Positions 54,546 to 64,000 of a DNA stretch of 64,000 nt are shown piece after piece. The DNA comes from Glandiceps talaboti (lineage: Eukaryota > Hemichordata > Enteropneusta > Spengelidae), in the NCBI RefSeq assembly GCF_964340395.1, contig NC_135561.1, positions 4,228,501 through 4,292,500 on the forward strand. The letters are read 5' to 3'. Made by a program: the position numbers and the translations under genes. Every line of letters starts with the position of its first letter. The first letter of the stretch is position 1. The notes beneath the pieces are model-generated. The model did not search any database. It was not told the origin of the DNA and saw only the letters and a program-made list of their open reading frames with translations.

Positions 54546-55680
54546 GCAGGCGCTCCTTTGATGGAAATATTTTTACTCAGGCTTGCAAGAATATTAATTC
54601 GAGAAATTGAGCGCAGACTGTCTCTCTTGCTGCAGAGCTAGAGAACAGCATAGAGTTTAATTTCATTCTTAGGAAGACTTTGATGATCCCTTTCTCTGAT
54701 GTGAAAAATAGCAAATCCAAAATTTATACAAGTTATAAACTCGCGTTTACATAGCTTATTGCACTCGAGCTACTTACTTGAACACAAACGAAAATAATCA
54801 CTTCAAACGGTCGACGCGGTAGACAGTTTAGTAAAATGCATCTCTCTTCCAAGTCCCTATAAGCTTATGACTTTTATTGTCACAACATTATTTACGGCCA
54901 TAGACATATAAAATAAAATACACATTTTTTCTTCAGTGGCCAATTTTTGTCTCTCATACCACTGGAGTTTACAATAAAGAGATAAAAAGAAATGTTTTCA
55001 TGTACAGTCTAAGAAACATCTTACACTGAAAGCGTTAAACATAGTTGATATTTGTGTTGCCTAAATCTGAGTAGAGTATAGGATGGGCTTTACTGCACAG
55101 TATTACGTTTAACGTGGAGGCTGTAAGTTAATATTCAAAGCCATCCGACTAGAGGGCATTGCGTGTATTGAGTAACTCTAAAAACCTTCTACTAACGGTT
55201 GCGTTTCTAGCGAAATCTCCTCTTGTGCATTCTGTATTTACAGTCACCCCATCAATAATTGCTAAAGTATTCCACACCCGTTATTAATCTTACATGAGTA
55301 ACATCAGACAGCATACGCGGGGATTACCAGATGCATGTGCGGTCCCTCTGGAAGTTTTAGTGGTCCTTTCATTTTTCTATCTGTTTTTCTTTGTCGTGTT
55401 GAAAATCTCCTACGCTTTGATCATCAAATTACGATCAAACAGGTGACTATATAACAGTTTTTATACAATTCGCATTTTTAATTTTTGTGGTCAGGAGACA
55501 AAATATCATTATACAATTTTCAAAACTGGAAAACGTCATGAAAAAGTAAATTATTTGTGGCCACATCGGTACAATCATTGCGGCGCTTTGTTGACAGCAT
55601 TGTGTATATAAATTACTGTGAAAATGTCACAGCCATTTAAGATATGGTATCTTGAGACTTGAACGAGAACGAGTTTTAGT
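54546..55680. other. Intergenic, nothing recognised
   Basis: AT-rich unique sequence without arrays or supported exons. Confidence 0.5.
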
Positions 55681-55683
55681 TAG

Positions 55684-56093
55684 CCTGAAGATCAGTACCG
55701 AGGTTTGAGGGTGGACCGACCCGACTACAATGAACTGTAAACTCAACTTGAAGCCCAAATCATAGAAAAAGAAGAACGGTTGGTACGCTTCCAGCTATAT
55801 CCGACATCCATATTTTGCAAACCAAAAAATAAAATACCAATAATTCGACAAAATTTAACCACGGGGTGAATTAAATATTGATGGGCAGATTGTTAGAGGA
55901 TTTAAGAAAGCGGATAAACGAACTTTTACTGGCAGTCACACAGTGGCTAACAGCGGTAACGGTACCGACAAACAGAAGATGGCAGGCATGGCGCGAAGTG
56001 AGCTCTGTAACGCTATCAACTCTAGGGACGTGTACAACGATTCGATAGGTGCTTATATTCCTCAGAGAATGTACTTTTCTGCGATATAGAAGT
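55684..56093 (+). pseudogene. Possible decayed coding stretch, family unknown
   Basis: Seen: a + strand frame from 55684 reads PEDQYRGLRVDRPDYNEL, a TAA (55738), then TQLEAQIIEKEERLVRFQLY and PTSIFCKPKNKIPIIRQN, stopping near 55870. A second frame, offset, then runs about 70 codons to a TAG (56091): ELNIDGQIVRGFKKADKRTF, then SELCNAINSRDVYNDSIGAY. The mixed composition, with charged helix-like and polar segments, is unlike the surrounding AT-rich translations. Inferred: one former reading frame broken by a stop and a frameshift, possibly from a transposon or retrocopy. I do not recognise a family and chance remains possible. Confidence 0.3.
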
Positions 56094-56691
56094 TACCTAT
56101 GGCTAAAATAGGGTATGCACACATCCGATTGTGAAATTATTGATAGAATTTAAGATGTGGGATATGTATTCGTTCCCGTGTGACGATGGTGTATATCACA
56201 GTTCGACGAATTACGGCGATCCACGTTAATCGAACACCCCCTTGTGCCTACATTTAACCTTTTTACTATAGCTTATTTCCGCACCAAATTTTCAGAAACA
56301 AACGTTTTTCTGCCTCTCCACAATGGAAAATCTTGATATTATTTTGGAGTTAACTGATCCATAATTGGGTATCGTAAAACCACAAACTATATTTGTTACT
56401 ATAGCAATTTGTGAAAATTCGATGTAATGGACGGTTATTCATTCATACTGGCAATATCTTTGTTTTTTGCTTGAATCGTGTCCTTTATATTGTATGTTCA
56501 CGTTTTGATGGGAATAAGGCGCTCACTCCCGGAATAACAAAATCGAAAACGACAGTAAACGAATGAAATAGGCGTAAATCGAGAAATCGAGCCGTATTCA
56601 CCTCATCAGATTTTAATCAGGTTCCTAATATTGGCCACGAGCTCCAGGTAGCTCACAACGAAGTCTCCACGAATCACAAGGTCCGCTACTT

Positions 56692-56711
56692 TCCTAGTAA
56701 GCTTACTAGGA
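56692..56711 (+). other. 20-bp perfect palindrome
   Basis: TCCTAGTAAGCTTACTAGGA is identical to its own reverse complement with no spacer. It lies in a locally GC-richer stretch (about 56520-56780). Confidence 0.85.
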
Positions 56712-56899
56712 GAGCAATAAACGTAGTCGGCATGCAATCTCTAGACACTACGCAGCGGACTAGAAGAAATGGGATGAATGTCACTGATATCACGTGCACC
56801 ATTCGTCACTTCTAACATATTTTGAGGATTAACAGGCCTGGTAAATAAGGTCTGGTCATCATTACAATAATAGTAGAATGGTAGATTCTTTGATTACAG

Positions 56900-57660
56900 T
56901 GACATGAGGTAGCCCGTGGGGCTTATGCCACTTTTAACTTAAAATCAATACATTGGCAGTGCAGTGCAGTGATATTAAATTTCCCGTGGTTCGAAGTAAA
57001 GCGGGAAATTATTGTCTTTGCATGACGTAATTACGTGCCAATCGGTGGCAAGCTTTGCACATGTGTTCTGTGCAACGTGGTGTATTTAATACGGATGTTT
57101 GTGAGTATTCGTCAGTCTAGCATTGCCACTGTGTGCAGCGTTTTCTACTTATTTGTTTGTTTGTTTTTTAGTCTGGAAAAATTCGGTTTCTTTCGGAATT
57201 CTTTTTTTTCCTCAGTTGTTTGCTTCGATCGATATTTTGCAAATTCTTTTTCGTATTCTGTAAAAAAGATAATCGACTTTTTCAGCATCTGTAGCATTGC
57301 ATTCGAGTTCAGGTTTCCAGAACTTTTTCCCCTTAGAATTGCGGGGGTTTTATTTCCTGGGCGACTAGGTGCTCCTTGTAGTTTTTGAGGTTCGTTTTAT
57401 CCAGACCTCTTCCGTAATGTTTTCTGGGGTCTTTCGCAATTTTCGTAGCGGTAGCCCGGCGGTGTGGCTGTCCGACTTTTCAGTACTTCTTGTACTGTTC
57501 CAATAAAGTTCTGCGTGGCCGTGCACAGTTAACGCTTCCTCCCACTATCATGACTTGCGTCACGTGAGTGTTTGTGTGTGTAGTCTGGTTAAGACGTCTG
57601 AATACAAAAAACCACAACACATTCAATATATCCTTTTGACTGTCAATATTTTCCACACTT
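56900..57660. other. Pyrimidine-rich unique region, possible LTR-type remnant
   Basis: T/C-biased + strand containing a 117-codon frame (57035-57388, Phe/Ser/Cys-rich, unrecognised), a GGCGGTGTGGCTG patch, AATAAAG at 57502-57508 soon after TTCTTGTACTGTTCC, and a GT-rich tail. The layout (polyadenylation signal in a short non-coding region) recalls a solo LTR, but I could not find paired TG/CA ends with a target duplication. Confidence 0.2.
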
Positions 57661-57734
57661 TTCAATTCATTTAATTCATTTATACATTACATAATGTGGC
57701 AACGCCACCATAGTCATTTACTACGTTTCAACTA

Positions 57735-58535
57735 CGGCCAAATAATGTGTCGGAAATGTGTTTCGGATAACCCTAGCCACCCTAGTTTACGCCGCCAACC
57801 CTAAACATTTTTTTTAGATTCACTGAAAAGAGTAAACATTGTCAGAACTGACTTCCATTTTCGTGTAAATTTTCTTGCCAAAGAATCTTTGGTCAAATTT
57901 TGTAAAATTTCACCCCAGAGAAACCCTTTTTCACGTAAATTTTCTTGGCAAAGTATCTTTGGTCAAATGTTGTAAAATTTCACCCCAGAGAAACCCATTT
58001 TCGCGTAAATTTTCTTGGCAAAGTATCTTTGGTCAAATGTTGTAAAATTTCACCCCAGAGAAACCCATTTACGCCTAAATTTTCTTGGCAAAGTATCTTT
58101 GGTCAAATGTTGTAAAATTTCACCCCAGAGAAACCCATTTTCGCGTAAATTTTCTTGCCAAAGAATCTTTGGTCAAATGTTGTAAAATTTCACCCCAGAG
58201 AAACCCATTTTCGCGTAAATTTTCTTGCCAAAGTATCTTTGGTCAAATGTTGTCAAATTTCACCCCAGAGAAACCCATTTACGCCTAAATTTTTTTCCAC
58301 CCCAGAGAAACCCATTTTCGCGTAAATTTTCTAGCCAAAAATATCTTTGGTCAAATGTTGTAAAAATTTCATTCCAGAGAAACCAGGTCGTATACAATGC
58401 AGTCTGTATATTTGTTCTGGTCAATCTACTTCACATATAACAATCTACACTTACTTCCCTATGCCTCATTAAACTATCATAAAAGTATTTTAATCAAGGA
58501 GTATATTGTCTTAGGGTCGAAGTCATTTCAAGAAG
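57735..58535 (+). mobile_element. MITE-like element with internal 70-bp tandem expansion (copy C)
   Basis: Left end GGCCAAATAATGTGTCGG near 57735 is followed by TTTCGGATAACCCTAG and CCAACCCTAAACATTTTTTT, colinear with copy A. The tandem array follows, then a right part with GGTCGAAGTCATTT (about 58514) matching GGTCGAAGTAATTT in copy A. The right terminal inverted repeat was not recognised, so the 3' boundary is approximate. No transposase is seen. Confidence 0.55.
57861..58386 (+). repeat. 70-bp minisatellite (about 7.5 units)
   Basis: Units start at 57861, 57931, 58001, 58071, 58141, 58211 and 58281, exactly 70 bp apart. Each contains CGYGTAAATTTTCTTGSCAA, then TATCTTTGGTCAAATGTTGT and CACCCCAGAGAAACCC. 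The unit at 58281 is cut short by an internal deletion, and a last diverged unit ends in ATTCCAGAGAAACCAGG, resembling the single unit in copy A. Open frames of 67 and 71 residues here are repeat translations. Confidence 0.92.
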
Positions 58536-58848
58536 CTCGATTTCACCAATAGTGTTCCAACAGTGGTCCATGTACATGTGTATTAGATGGACAATGAATA
58601 TTCATGGTTGTTTTTACCTATGAATACTAAAGGAATACCACATCGTGAATACAGACATTGGTATTGAAATTGAAGTAAATGATTGATGAAAGGATAAAAT
58701 TCACTAAAAAAATGATAATTTCTTATGATATGGCAGGCTGATCTGTACAGCTGCTGCAGTAAAATTTGAACGAAAGAATGCTACATTTTGCCTCTGTTTG
58801 TCATATCTTGCTAACTAAAGTCGTTCAGATGTCATGTGGTCAATGTGT

Positions 58849-59107
58849 TCACAGGATACCTTCTGTCACACCAATAAAACCATGTAATTCACATTTTCTT
58901 CCAGCCAACTTGCAAGCCAATGTAAGGGCTTCTTGAAGACTCTGTTTTTGACTCAAACTGTATATAACACCTGCATTGAAAGTATCTCCAGCACCTAAAG
59001 TGTCTACCAGCTGTTTTGGAGGAAAGGCCTCAGAGTGAAATATCAATTGATCTGTACTGTCCATTGCCCAGGCTCCTAAGTCTCCCCAGGCACACACTAA
59101 AATAGCA
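58849..59107 (-). CDS. KHK: Ketohexokinase (fructokinase), terminal coding exon
   Basis: Encodes the C-terminal 85 residues of ketohexokinase, the cytosolic PfkB-family sugar kinase that phosphorylates fructose to fructose 1-phosphate with ATP. Seen: acceptor CAG at 59110-59108, then [14 protein letters not shown], the PFKB signature [19 protein letters not shown], and ACKLAGRKC...GF, ending in a stop at 58849. The GAGD motif carries the catalytic base Asp and the anion hole. The exon begins with one base that completes the split Gly codon left by the upstream exon (GG|T). Known: human KHK has the same order, LVCAW, then [13 protein letters not shown], then AGKKCGLQGFDGI. Oddity: the usual Asp in GFDGI is Ile here (HGFIGV). 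The frame extending upstream to 59196 is intron. No strong AATAAA was seen just downstream; a weak ATTAAA-type variant lies near 58490. Confidence 0.96.
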
Positions 59108-59198
59108 CTGTAAAGCAAACATAAAGTCACAGATGTTGTCTTCTCATGTTGAAAAATCAAATGATACATTAAAGTATACACAGAACTGTCATACATGC

Positions 59199-59236
<38 letters not shown>

Positions 59237-59295
59237 TAATTAATCAATCAACTGATCATACAACAAATCAATGACCCAGTAAATCAATAACAAGT

Positions 59296-59381
<86 letters not shown>

Positions 59382-59382
59382 C

Positions 59383-59465
<83 letters not shown>

Positions 59466-59641
59466 CTGGTCATAAAACAAATCAATGAACCAGTAAATCA
59501 ATAACAAGTAATCAATCAACTTATCATTCATTCATTCATTCATTCATTCATTCGTTCATTTTCATTCATCAATGAACAATTTCTGTCACATATGTAATGA
59601 TACTGTAAGGTCTATCCTAAAATATTACTATTACAGCTTAC
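59108..59641 (-). repeat. KHK intron filled by an AATC tetranucleotide array
   Basis: The intron between the last two KHK exons is largely tandem repeat: (AATC)n with AATT/AACC variants over about 59196-59465, then (ATTC)n at 59521-59560. A unit of about 55 bp containing CAACTGRTCATAMAACAAAT and AGTAAATCAATAACAAGTAA occurs twice (about 59249-59302 and 59463-59517), flanking the long AATC run, so the array grew in blocks as well as by slippage. Confidence 0.9.
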
Positions 59642-59730
59642 CCCTTTCTAACTTTCTGATGAAAGTATTTCAGTGCTTCTTCTGCAGTATTGTACCCAAA
59701 GTGTTTAGCATAATCTTTACTGATGAACAC
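59642..59730 (-). CDS. KHK: Ketohexokinase, penultimate coding exon
   Basis: An 89-bp exon. Acceptor TTTTACAG is followed by VFISKDYAKHFGYNTAEEAL then KYFHQKVRK, plus two bases of a Gly codon before donor GTAAG (59641-59637). The match to human KHK ([20 protein letters not shown]...VRKGAVLVCAW) runs through both junctions, and phases agree on each side (phase 0 upstream, split Gly downstream). This segment lies in the Rossmann-like core of the PfkB fold. Being only 29 codons without a Met, it is easily missed by ATG-based ORF calling. The downstream intron (59108-59641) is mostly tandem repeat. Confidence 0.95.
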
Positions 59731-60947
59731 CTGTAAAATTGCATGTCAGATTGTTTACATTAAACCAAATATAAATTTACTGTATCAATCTCACTGATAA
59801 GAAATTTACCACCTTGTGTTTGTGTGAGTGCATGTGAATGCATGAGTGCATGCCCGTTTTGGTCTGTCTTGTGTGTGTGTGTGTATGTGTGTGTGTGTGT
59901 TTGTTTGGTATGTTTGTGTGGGCTGTGTGTGTGCATGTTTGTTAGGCTGTGTTTGGTTGCATGTATTGTGTATGTTTGTTAGGGTACCAGTAATTTGTGC
60001 TATGTGTACATATATGTTTTGGTGCATCATCAGTGTGCGTTCTCAAGGATGTGTGAGCTTATGCATGCAGTATGTTTGAATACTTAGCATCACTATAAAA
60101 ATGAAGGTGATTAGAATACATAATTTTAACTTGAACTCATTACATAGAGTATTACTTCCAATGGAGTATCATTAGACAGTAAATTCATGAAATCCATACT
60201 TAGTATCTATATTGTTGATACAATGATAAAATACTGTATACAAAGATGAAAACTAAGAGCCAAATAGAAGGTTTATTTTCCTTGCATGAAAAAGAAGCCA
60301 CATGGTTCATTTCTCACAGTATCATGTACTTTTCATTGCCAATGAGTACAGATGTTCCTATTGCTACTTGTACAAGTTGCTCATTATACCCAAAGTTTTA
60401 TTGGGACAGTTCTACAAAGCCAATAGATCGAGAAAACACATTAAACCAGAATTTAGCTAATTCTTTTGAGCATGATGACCTTAGAAGAGACTTTTCAAAA
60501 TAATGGAGAATTAATTAGTTAATATGAATAATTTGTTGAAAAATAACGAATACAAAAAGGGCATCTATTTGCAAGCTACCAGCCTGGTCTGGTAGATATT
60601 TTTTAATACACAAAGTAAACAGAATTAACTTGTACCGGTATAATGGTCCCATTGTAGAATGAAAAATTAAAGACTCTACAGTAGCAATTAGTTCATGTGC
60701 CATGACCAAGGCTTCTAATTACTTACAAATAACGTTTTGCTTGTTCAGGTCGACAGGCTTTGTCAAACTGTCTGTTTGCTGGCTTTTATAGAGCTAGGCA
60801 GCGTGACTCTTAAGTAATTAAAATCCTTGGTTGTAGTACATGAACTATTATTATTACTACATGTTTTACAGACATGAACATATCTCACATCTCCCTGTTT
60901 TGCTTTTTCCAATTCAATAGATATTGTAATTTTGTCTCTATACTTAC
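59731..60947 (-). other. KHK intron; opposite-strand 85-codon frame unexplained
   Basis: Apart from the GT-rich stretch I see one open frame on the + strand (60246-60503, MKTKSQIEGLFSLHEKEATW and on). It has ordinary composition, no recognised domain and no splice context that I can support. I treat it as probably chance, but it is the longest non-repetitive open frame in this intron. Confidence 0.35.
59820..59990 (+). repeat. Degenerate GT-rich simple repeat in KHK intron
   Basis: Interrupted TG/GTTTG-rich stretch lying in the intron between exons 60948-61097 and 59642-59730. The 74-77 residue open frames here are products of low complexity and not genes. Confidence 0.8.
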
Positions 60948-61097
60948 CACATTTCCTTTATCTATAAGGTCATGGATGTTGTGTTTTGGTTTTTCCAATT
61001 CAATAGATACTGTAATTTTGTCTTCAATCCTCTCTTGTGTCTCATTAAACATTTCTACAGCATCGATCATTTTAAGAACTTCTTGCAAATTTCTACC
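60948..61097 (-). CDS. KHK: Ketohexokinase, internal coding exon
   Basis: A 150-bp, 50-codon exon between acceptor GACTACAG (minus strand, ending at 61098) and donor GTAAGT (60947-60942). It reads GRNLQEVLKMIDAVEMFNET, then a segment with ITVSIELEKPK, ending DKGNV. Human KHK has EGRN...QRIDAHN...IRVSVEVEKPR...GYGDVV at the same place. Both introns are phase 0. ATG-based calls starting at the internal Met and running past the donor give a wrong C-terminus. The preceding exon (ending in the ...WIH-E segment of human KHK) was not found up to 64000, so the 5' half of the gene, including the sugar-binding lid, lies outside the window and the intron exceeds 2.9 kb. A MITE-like element begins about 57 bp upstream of this acceptor. 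Confidence 0.95.
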
Positions 61098-61154
61098 CTG
61101 TAGTCAAACAAAAATAAAGAAAAGAGTGGAGAAATGTACTTCTGTAGCATAAAA

Positions 61155-61533
61155 GGCCACTGCTTTGCCTTTTATCATTTTTGCAAAAATTGTTTGGTTC
61201 TGGTTACACTCAATTTTAAAATAGGTGGGGTAGGTAGATTTTTTTATTTTATCATATATTTTTTTCATGCATGTTTTTCCATTGTTTTCCAAATGGTCTC
61301 TGTGTTGTTTATTTCTTCCTATCAGATGTACAGCAATTACAGATTGGAAGAACAGTTTTATATTATCTTTTTAAGTTGGTATCAGTTTCCACATCCACTA
61401 TTTCTCGTGAGATTTCCCAATTTTTCGATTTTATTATTTTTTTCTCGAATACGTAAAAAAAAAGTTTAGGGTCAGCAGTGAAAAACTTGGTAGGGTTGGG
61501 TAGTTGTAACTAAAAACATTTATTTTTTAGGCC
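61155..61533 (-). mobile_element. MITE-like element in KHK intron (copy D, related to 28868-29177)
   Basis: Read on the minus strand it starts TTA|GGCCTAAAAAAT (GGCC at 61533-61530), continues CCCTACCAAGTTTTTCACTG then CCCTAAAC, an A/T run and ACGTATTCGAGAAAA, and runs colinearly with the copy at 28868-29177 (shared AACTGTTCTTCCAATCTRTA and ACACAGAGAC). The far end is looser (AAAATTGTTT...GGCC at 61158-61155). No coding capacity. It ends 57 bp from the splice acceptor of the 60948-61097 exon. Confidence 0.65.
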
Positions 61534-64000
61534 TAACCTAGTAGTACAACCCTGACAATGCTGATGAGAAATCGACCAAAACTTTGGTATATTGAGATGA
61601 CATGAATAGCATCACTACAAGATAGAACCAACTTGGAGGGTTGAGCTATATGATGTGAAAGTAATCACCATATTCAATAGTCACTTCTGAAATCGTTATC
61701 TAATTTCAGGTTTGAGTAAATGGCCACTAGCAAAATATGCCAATCGTGGTACAGGGGAATGACAATAAAAAAAATCACCATATCACTGCATTCTAGGCTA
61801 TGTCTTCTAAAATCTTCTCATGGTATTTGCCAACCTTCACAGGACAACACAGAATGATCATCCTTCACAGGACTGTCAGCCATTTTGTTTTAAAATTAAC
61901 ATACAGTTATCGGTATTTTTGAAAACTCTTTTATATTCCATCTCACTAAATGTTTAAACTTTTGTATGGTAACTTGTAGAATAGATTAATTTAAATTGCC
62001 AATGTACATATTTTCTGTTTGTGGTACCCAGTACTCTATCATAAAAATAGAGTTCTAGACATTAGCTGTGTTATAATTACAACTGTATAATAAATATTGC
62101 TCTAATAAACGCTTCATCTTATGTACATGTATGCTCTGACATTCAAGGGCTTTTTATTCCAGTTTATGAAATTTTGATGAGGAAATTCAATACCCGTGAA
62201 TGATTTATAACAGAAACATTGCCCCCTTCACTAATCCTGAAATTAAAAAGTTAAAAGGTACATCACCATGATTAAGATATCACGTTGTTTGACAACACAT
62301 CACACTGAAGATCAAATTTCAAAGCTGTGTTACCAGTAGCATTTTGGTATGTTTTTTCTGAAATGTCTTCTCCTACATTGGGCAGTCTAACAGTTAGCAT
62401 TATCAAATAATTTATTTTCAATTTACACCTCATTTGTTTGCTAAAATTATTATATTTTGTTGATTGTTGTTATGCTTTGTTTTGGTGTAAATTAGTCTTA
62501 TTTATCTGTGTTCACTATATTTAAGATTTTATTCATGTTTGATTTAAGATAATGATCCGAATAATTATTTCAAGGTAAGGACTAATAAAAAAAAAAAACT
62601 GTGTGGTTACGGTTATCCGACCCGACCTAGTTTTCACTGCCGAGCCAATCATGAACAAGCAAATGACATCTGCCCCACACACACTATTGTTCTAAAGCCG
62701 TAAATAAAAAACGAACAGTAAATAGTAGACTGAGTGACAGGTTTGTTGAGAATTAAAAAAAAATCACATCTTCGCACTATTTTAGACAAACTGTCCTGAC
62801 AAGAAACATATCTTTTCTTTTTTGCCTAATATGCAAATTCAGGTTGTTGAGGGAATATACAAACATTATATAAGAAGTTAGATCAGATAATATCAACCTG
62901 CCATGACCACTAAACAAATGTATATTACGATTAATCTATTTAAATGAAATTAATTTGTAATAATTAACTAAACTTGATTACAAAGAATGAAATTTCGTTA
63001 AACAAAGACATTCCATATCAATGACTGTTATGTTTCTTTCTTAAAAACAATTTTCACAAAATCACTTCTGATATGAGTGTAGTGGTCAAAAGCTTGGTAT
63101 AAGGACAGCTATTTTATTTTGTAGCGTTGAGGAACTACTTAAAAAACCACACAACAAAGAGAATTATATCCACCTGCTACATAAACATAATGTTTTATTA
63201 AATGTAGGGACTATTTTGATTCAAGAATCAGAAATGAAAATAAAACGATAGAAAACACACACAGACAGGCAAGTGGAATTTACCTCAAATATAATTAAGT
63301 ATAGCTGCAAGTACATACAGGTAATCATTTTGATATTGGAAGTAAATTCTGAAAACACACCAAAATTACCACCTTAGGAAGATGTAGTCACACCAGCACA
63401 TTTCCAATTCAATTAGTTATTACTGAATGCTACCAATGTTCGTTTTGTAAACTTTCCTTTCATAGAATTTAATTCTCTGTAGGGTTGGTAATTGTAATAG
63501 ATGACCGAGATCTCATTCAGTCCAAACAAAAATGGCCAACAATATGTAAATCCCTAGCTACCAGTACTGTGTCCCCTTAGGACATCACAACTCCCAAATC
63601 TATTACTTTCCATATTGAAATCAACTTGTCTCTATTAGGAATTAAAATGACAAACCAGTAATGAAATATGCTGTTTTGTAAATGTCGTGAATAAACGACA
63701 GACTTGACTTTTAATTTAGTTTTTCCAATTTATGTTGACAACTTCAATGACTGAAGGGTTTTAATAGACTCATTTTCTGTTAGACTTAGGACCTAGAAAT
63801 CTTGGATTAGATCAAATAATGGGTTTTGCAACGTTTGCAGTATAATCTCTCTATAATTTTGAGTCTATAGGGTCTGCTGGTGGCAGAAAACATAATTGTG
63901 TACTAGTGTTTTCCACCACGGTTTAGAACCCCGTTTTCAGGGATGACAAATCAAGTAAAAATTTAAACAGTTTAATTTTCCAATTTGTAAAGAAGAAAAC
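61534..64000. other. Probable KHK intron sequence, no exon recognised
   Basis: Besides the dispersed repeat at 62583-62829, I looked on the minus strand for the exon encoding the segment that precedes GRN and for upstream KHK motifs and found none convincing. AT-rich, with no tandem arrays of note. Confidence 0.5.
62583..62829 (+). mobile_element. Short dispersed repeat, copy E, upstream of the found KHK exons
   Basis: Begins with an A run, then GTGGTTACGGTTATCCGACC and CGACCTAGTTTTCACTGCC, the same subterminal motif as in copies B and D. It then continues through sequence shared with 53276-53530 on the other strand, ending TTTTTTGCC|TAA at 62826. No ORF. It probably sits in a KHK intron. 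Confidence 0.7.

Noticed and set aside
57035-57388. 117-residue frame
   Set aside because: Phe/Ser/Cys-rich translation of a pyrimidine-biased region with no recognised domain; kept only as a low-confidence region note.
63282-63350. Minus-strand acceptor/donor pair framing about 22 codons ending in Glu before GTAAAT, phase-compatible with the KHK exon starting GRN
   Set aside because: The residues do not resemble the KHK segment before GRN (expected ...KWIHxE), so I treat it as chance.

Overview
This is a 64 kb window of AT-rich animal nuclear DNA. It has spliced exons with GT/AG junctions, introns of several kilobases, very long microsatellites, minisatellites and short dispersed repeats, and no dense gene array, plasmid-like or phage-like layout. 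The two recognisable genes (a Prdm14-type regulator and ketohexokinase) fit a metazoan, probably a marine invertebrate such as a hemichordate, amphioxus or lophotrochozoan. The phylum cannot be fixed from the sequence alone.

Left part (1-15.9 kb): the 5' portion of a minus-strand gene that I read as Prdm14. A short first coding exon (15637-15674 from the ATG, just downstream of a TATA box, inverted CCAAT box and NRF1-like palindrome) joins in phase to a 401-bp second exon (3072-3472) across a 12.2-kb intron. The PR/SET domain and zinc fingers must lie beyond base 1. The large intron is packed with tandem repeats and holds one MITE-like element (13937-14378).

Middle (16-58.8 kb): about 43 kb in which I find no convincing gene. 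It holds compound microsatellites, a 22-bp minisatellite with an 8-unit higher-order structure (27.2-27.75 kb), minisatellites of 19, 29, 34, 40, 51, 64 and 70 bp, a LINE/SINE 3' tail (25.25 kb), a diverged segmental duplication (33.1-36.1 versus 38.4-39.4 kb), MITE-like elements, and a possible decayed coding stretch (55.68-56.09 kb).

Right part (58.8-64 kb): the last three exons of ketohexokinase on the minus strand (61097-58849), with perfect splice phases and an intact PFKB signature. Its 5' exons lie beyond base 64000. Its introns carry AATC arrays and two MITE-like copies.

The most notable non-gene signal is a family of short TIR elements with related ends at six loci (13.9, 28.9, 53.3, 57.7, 61.2 and 62.6 kb). 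One copy carries a 70-bp internal tandem expansion that its sister copy lacks. The two genes have unrelated roles (germline/pluripotency regulation and fructose metabolism); nothing suggests they work together.
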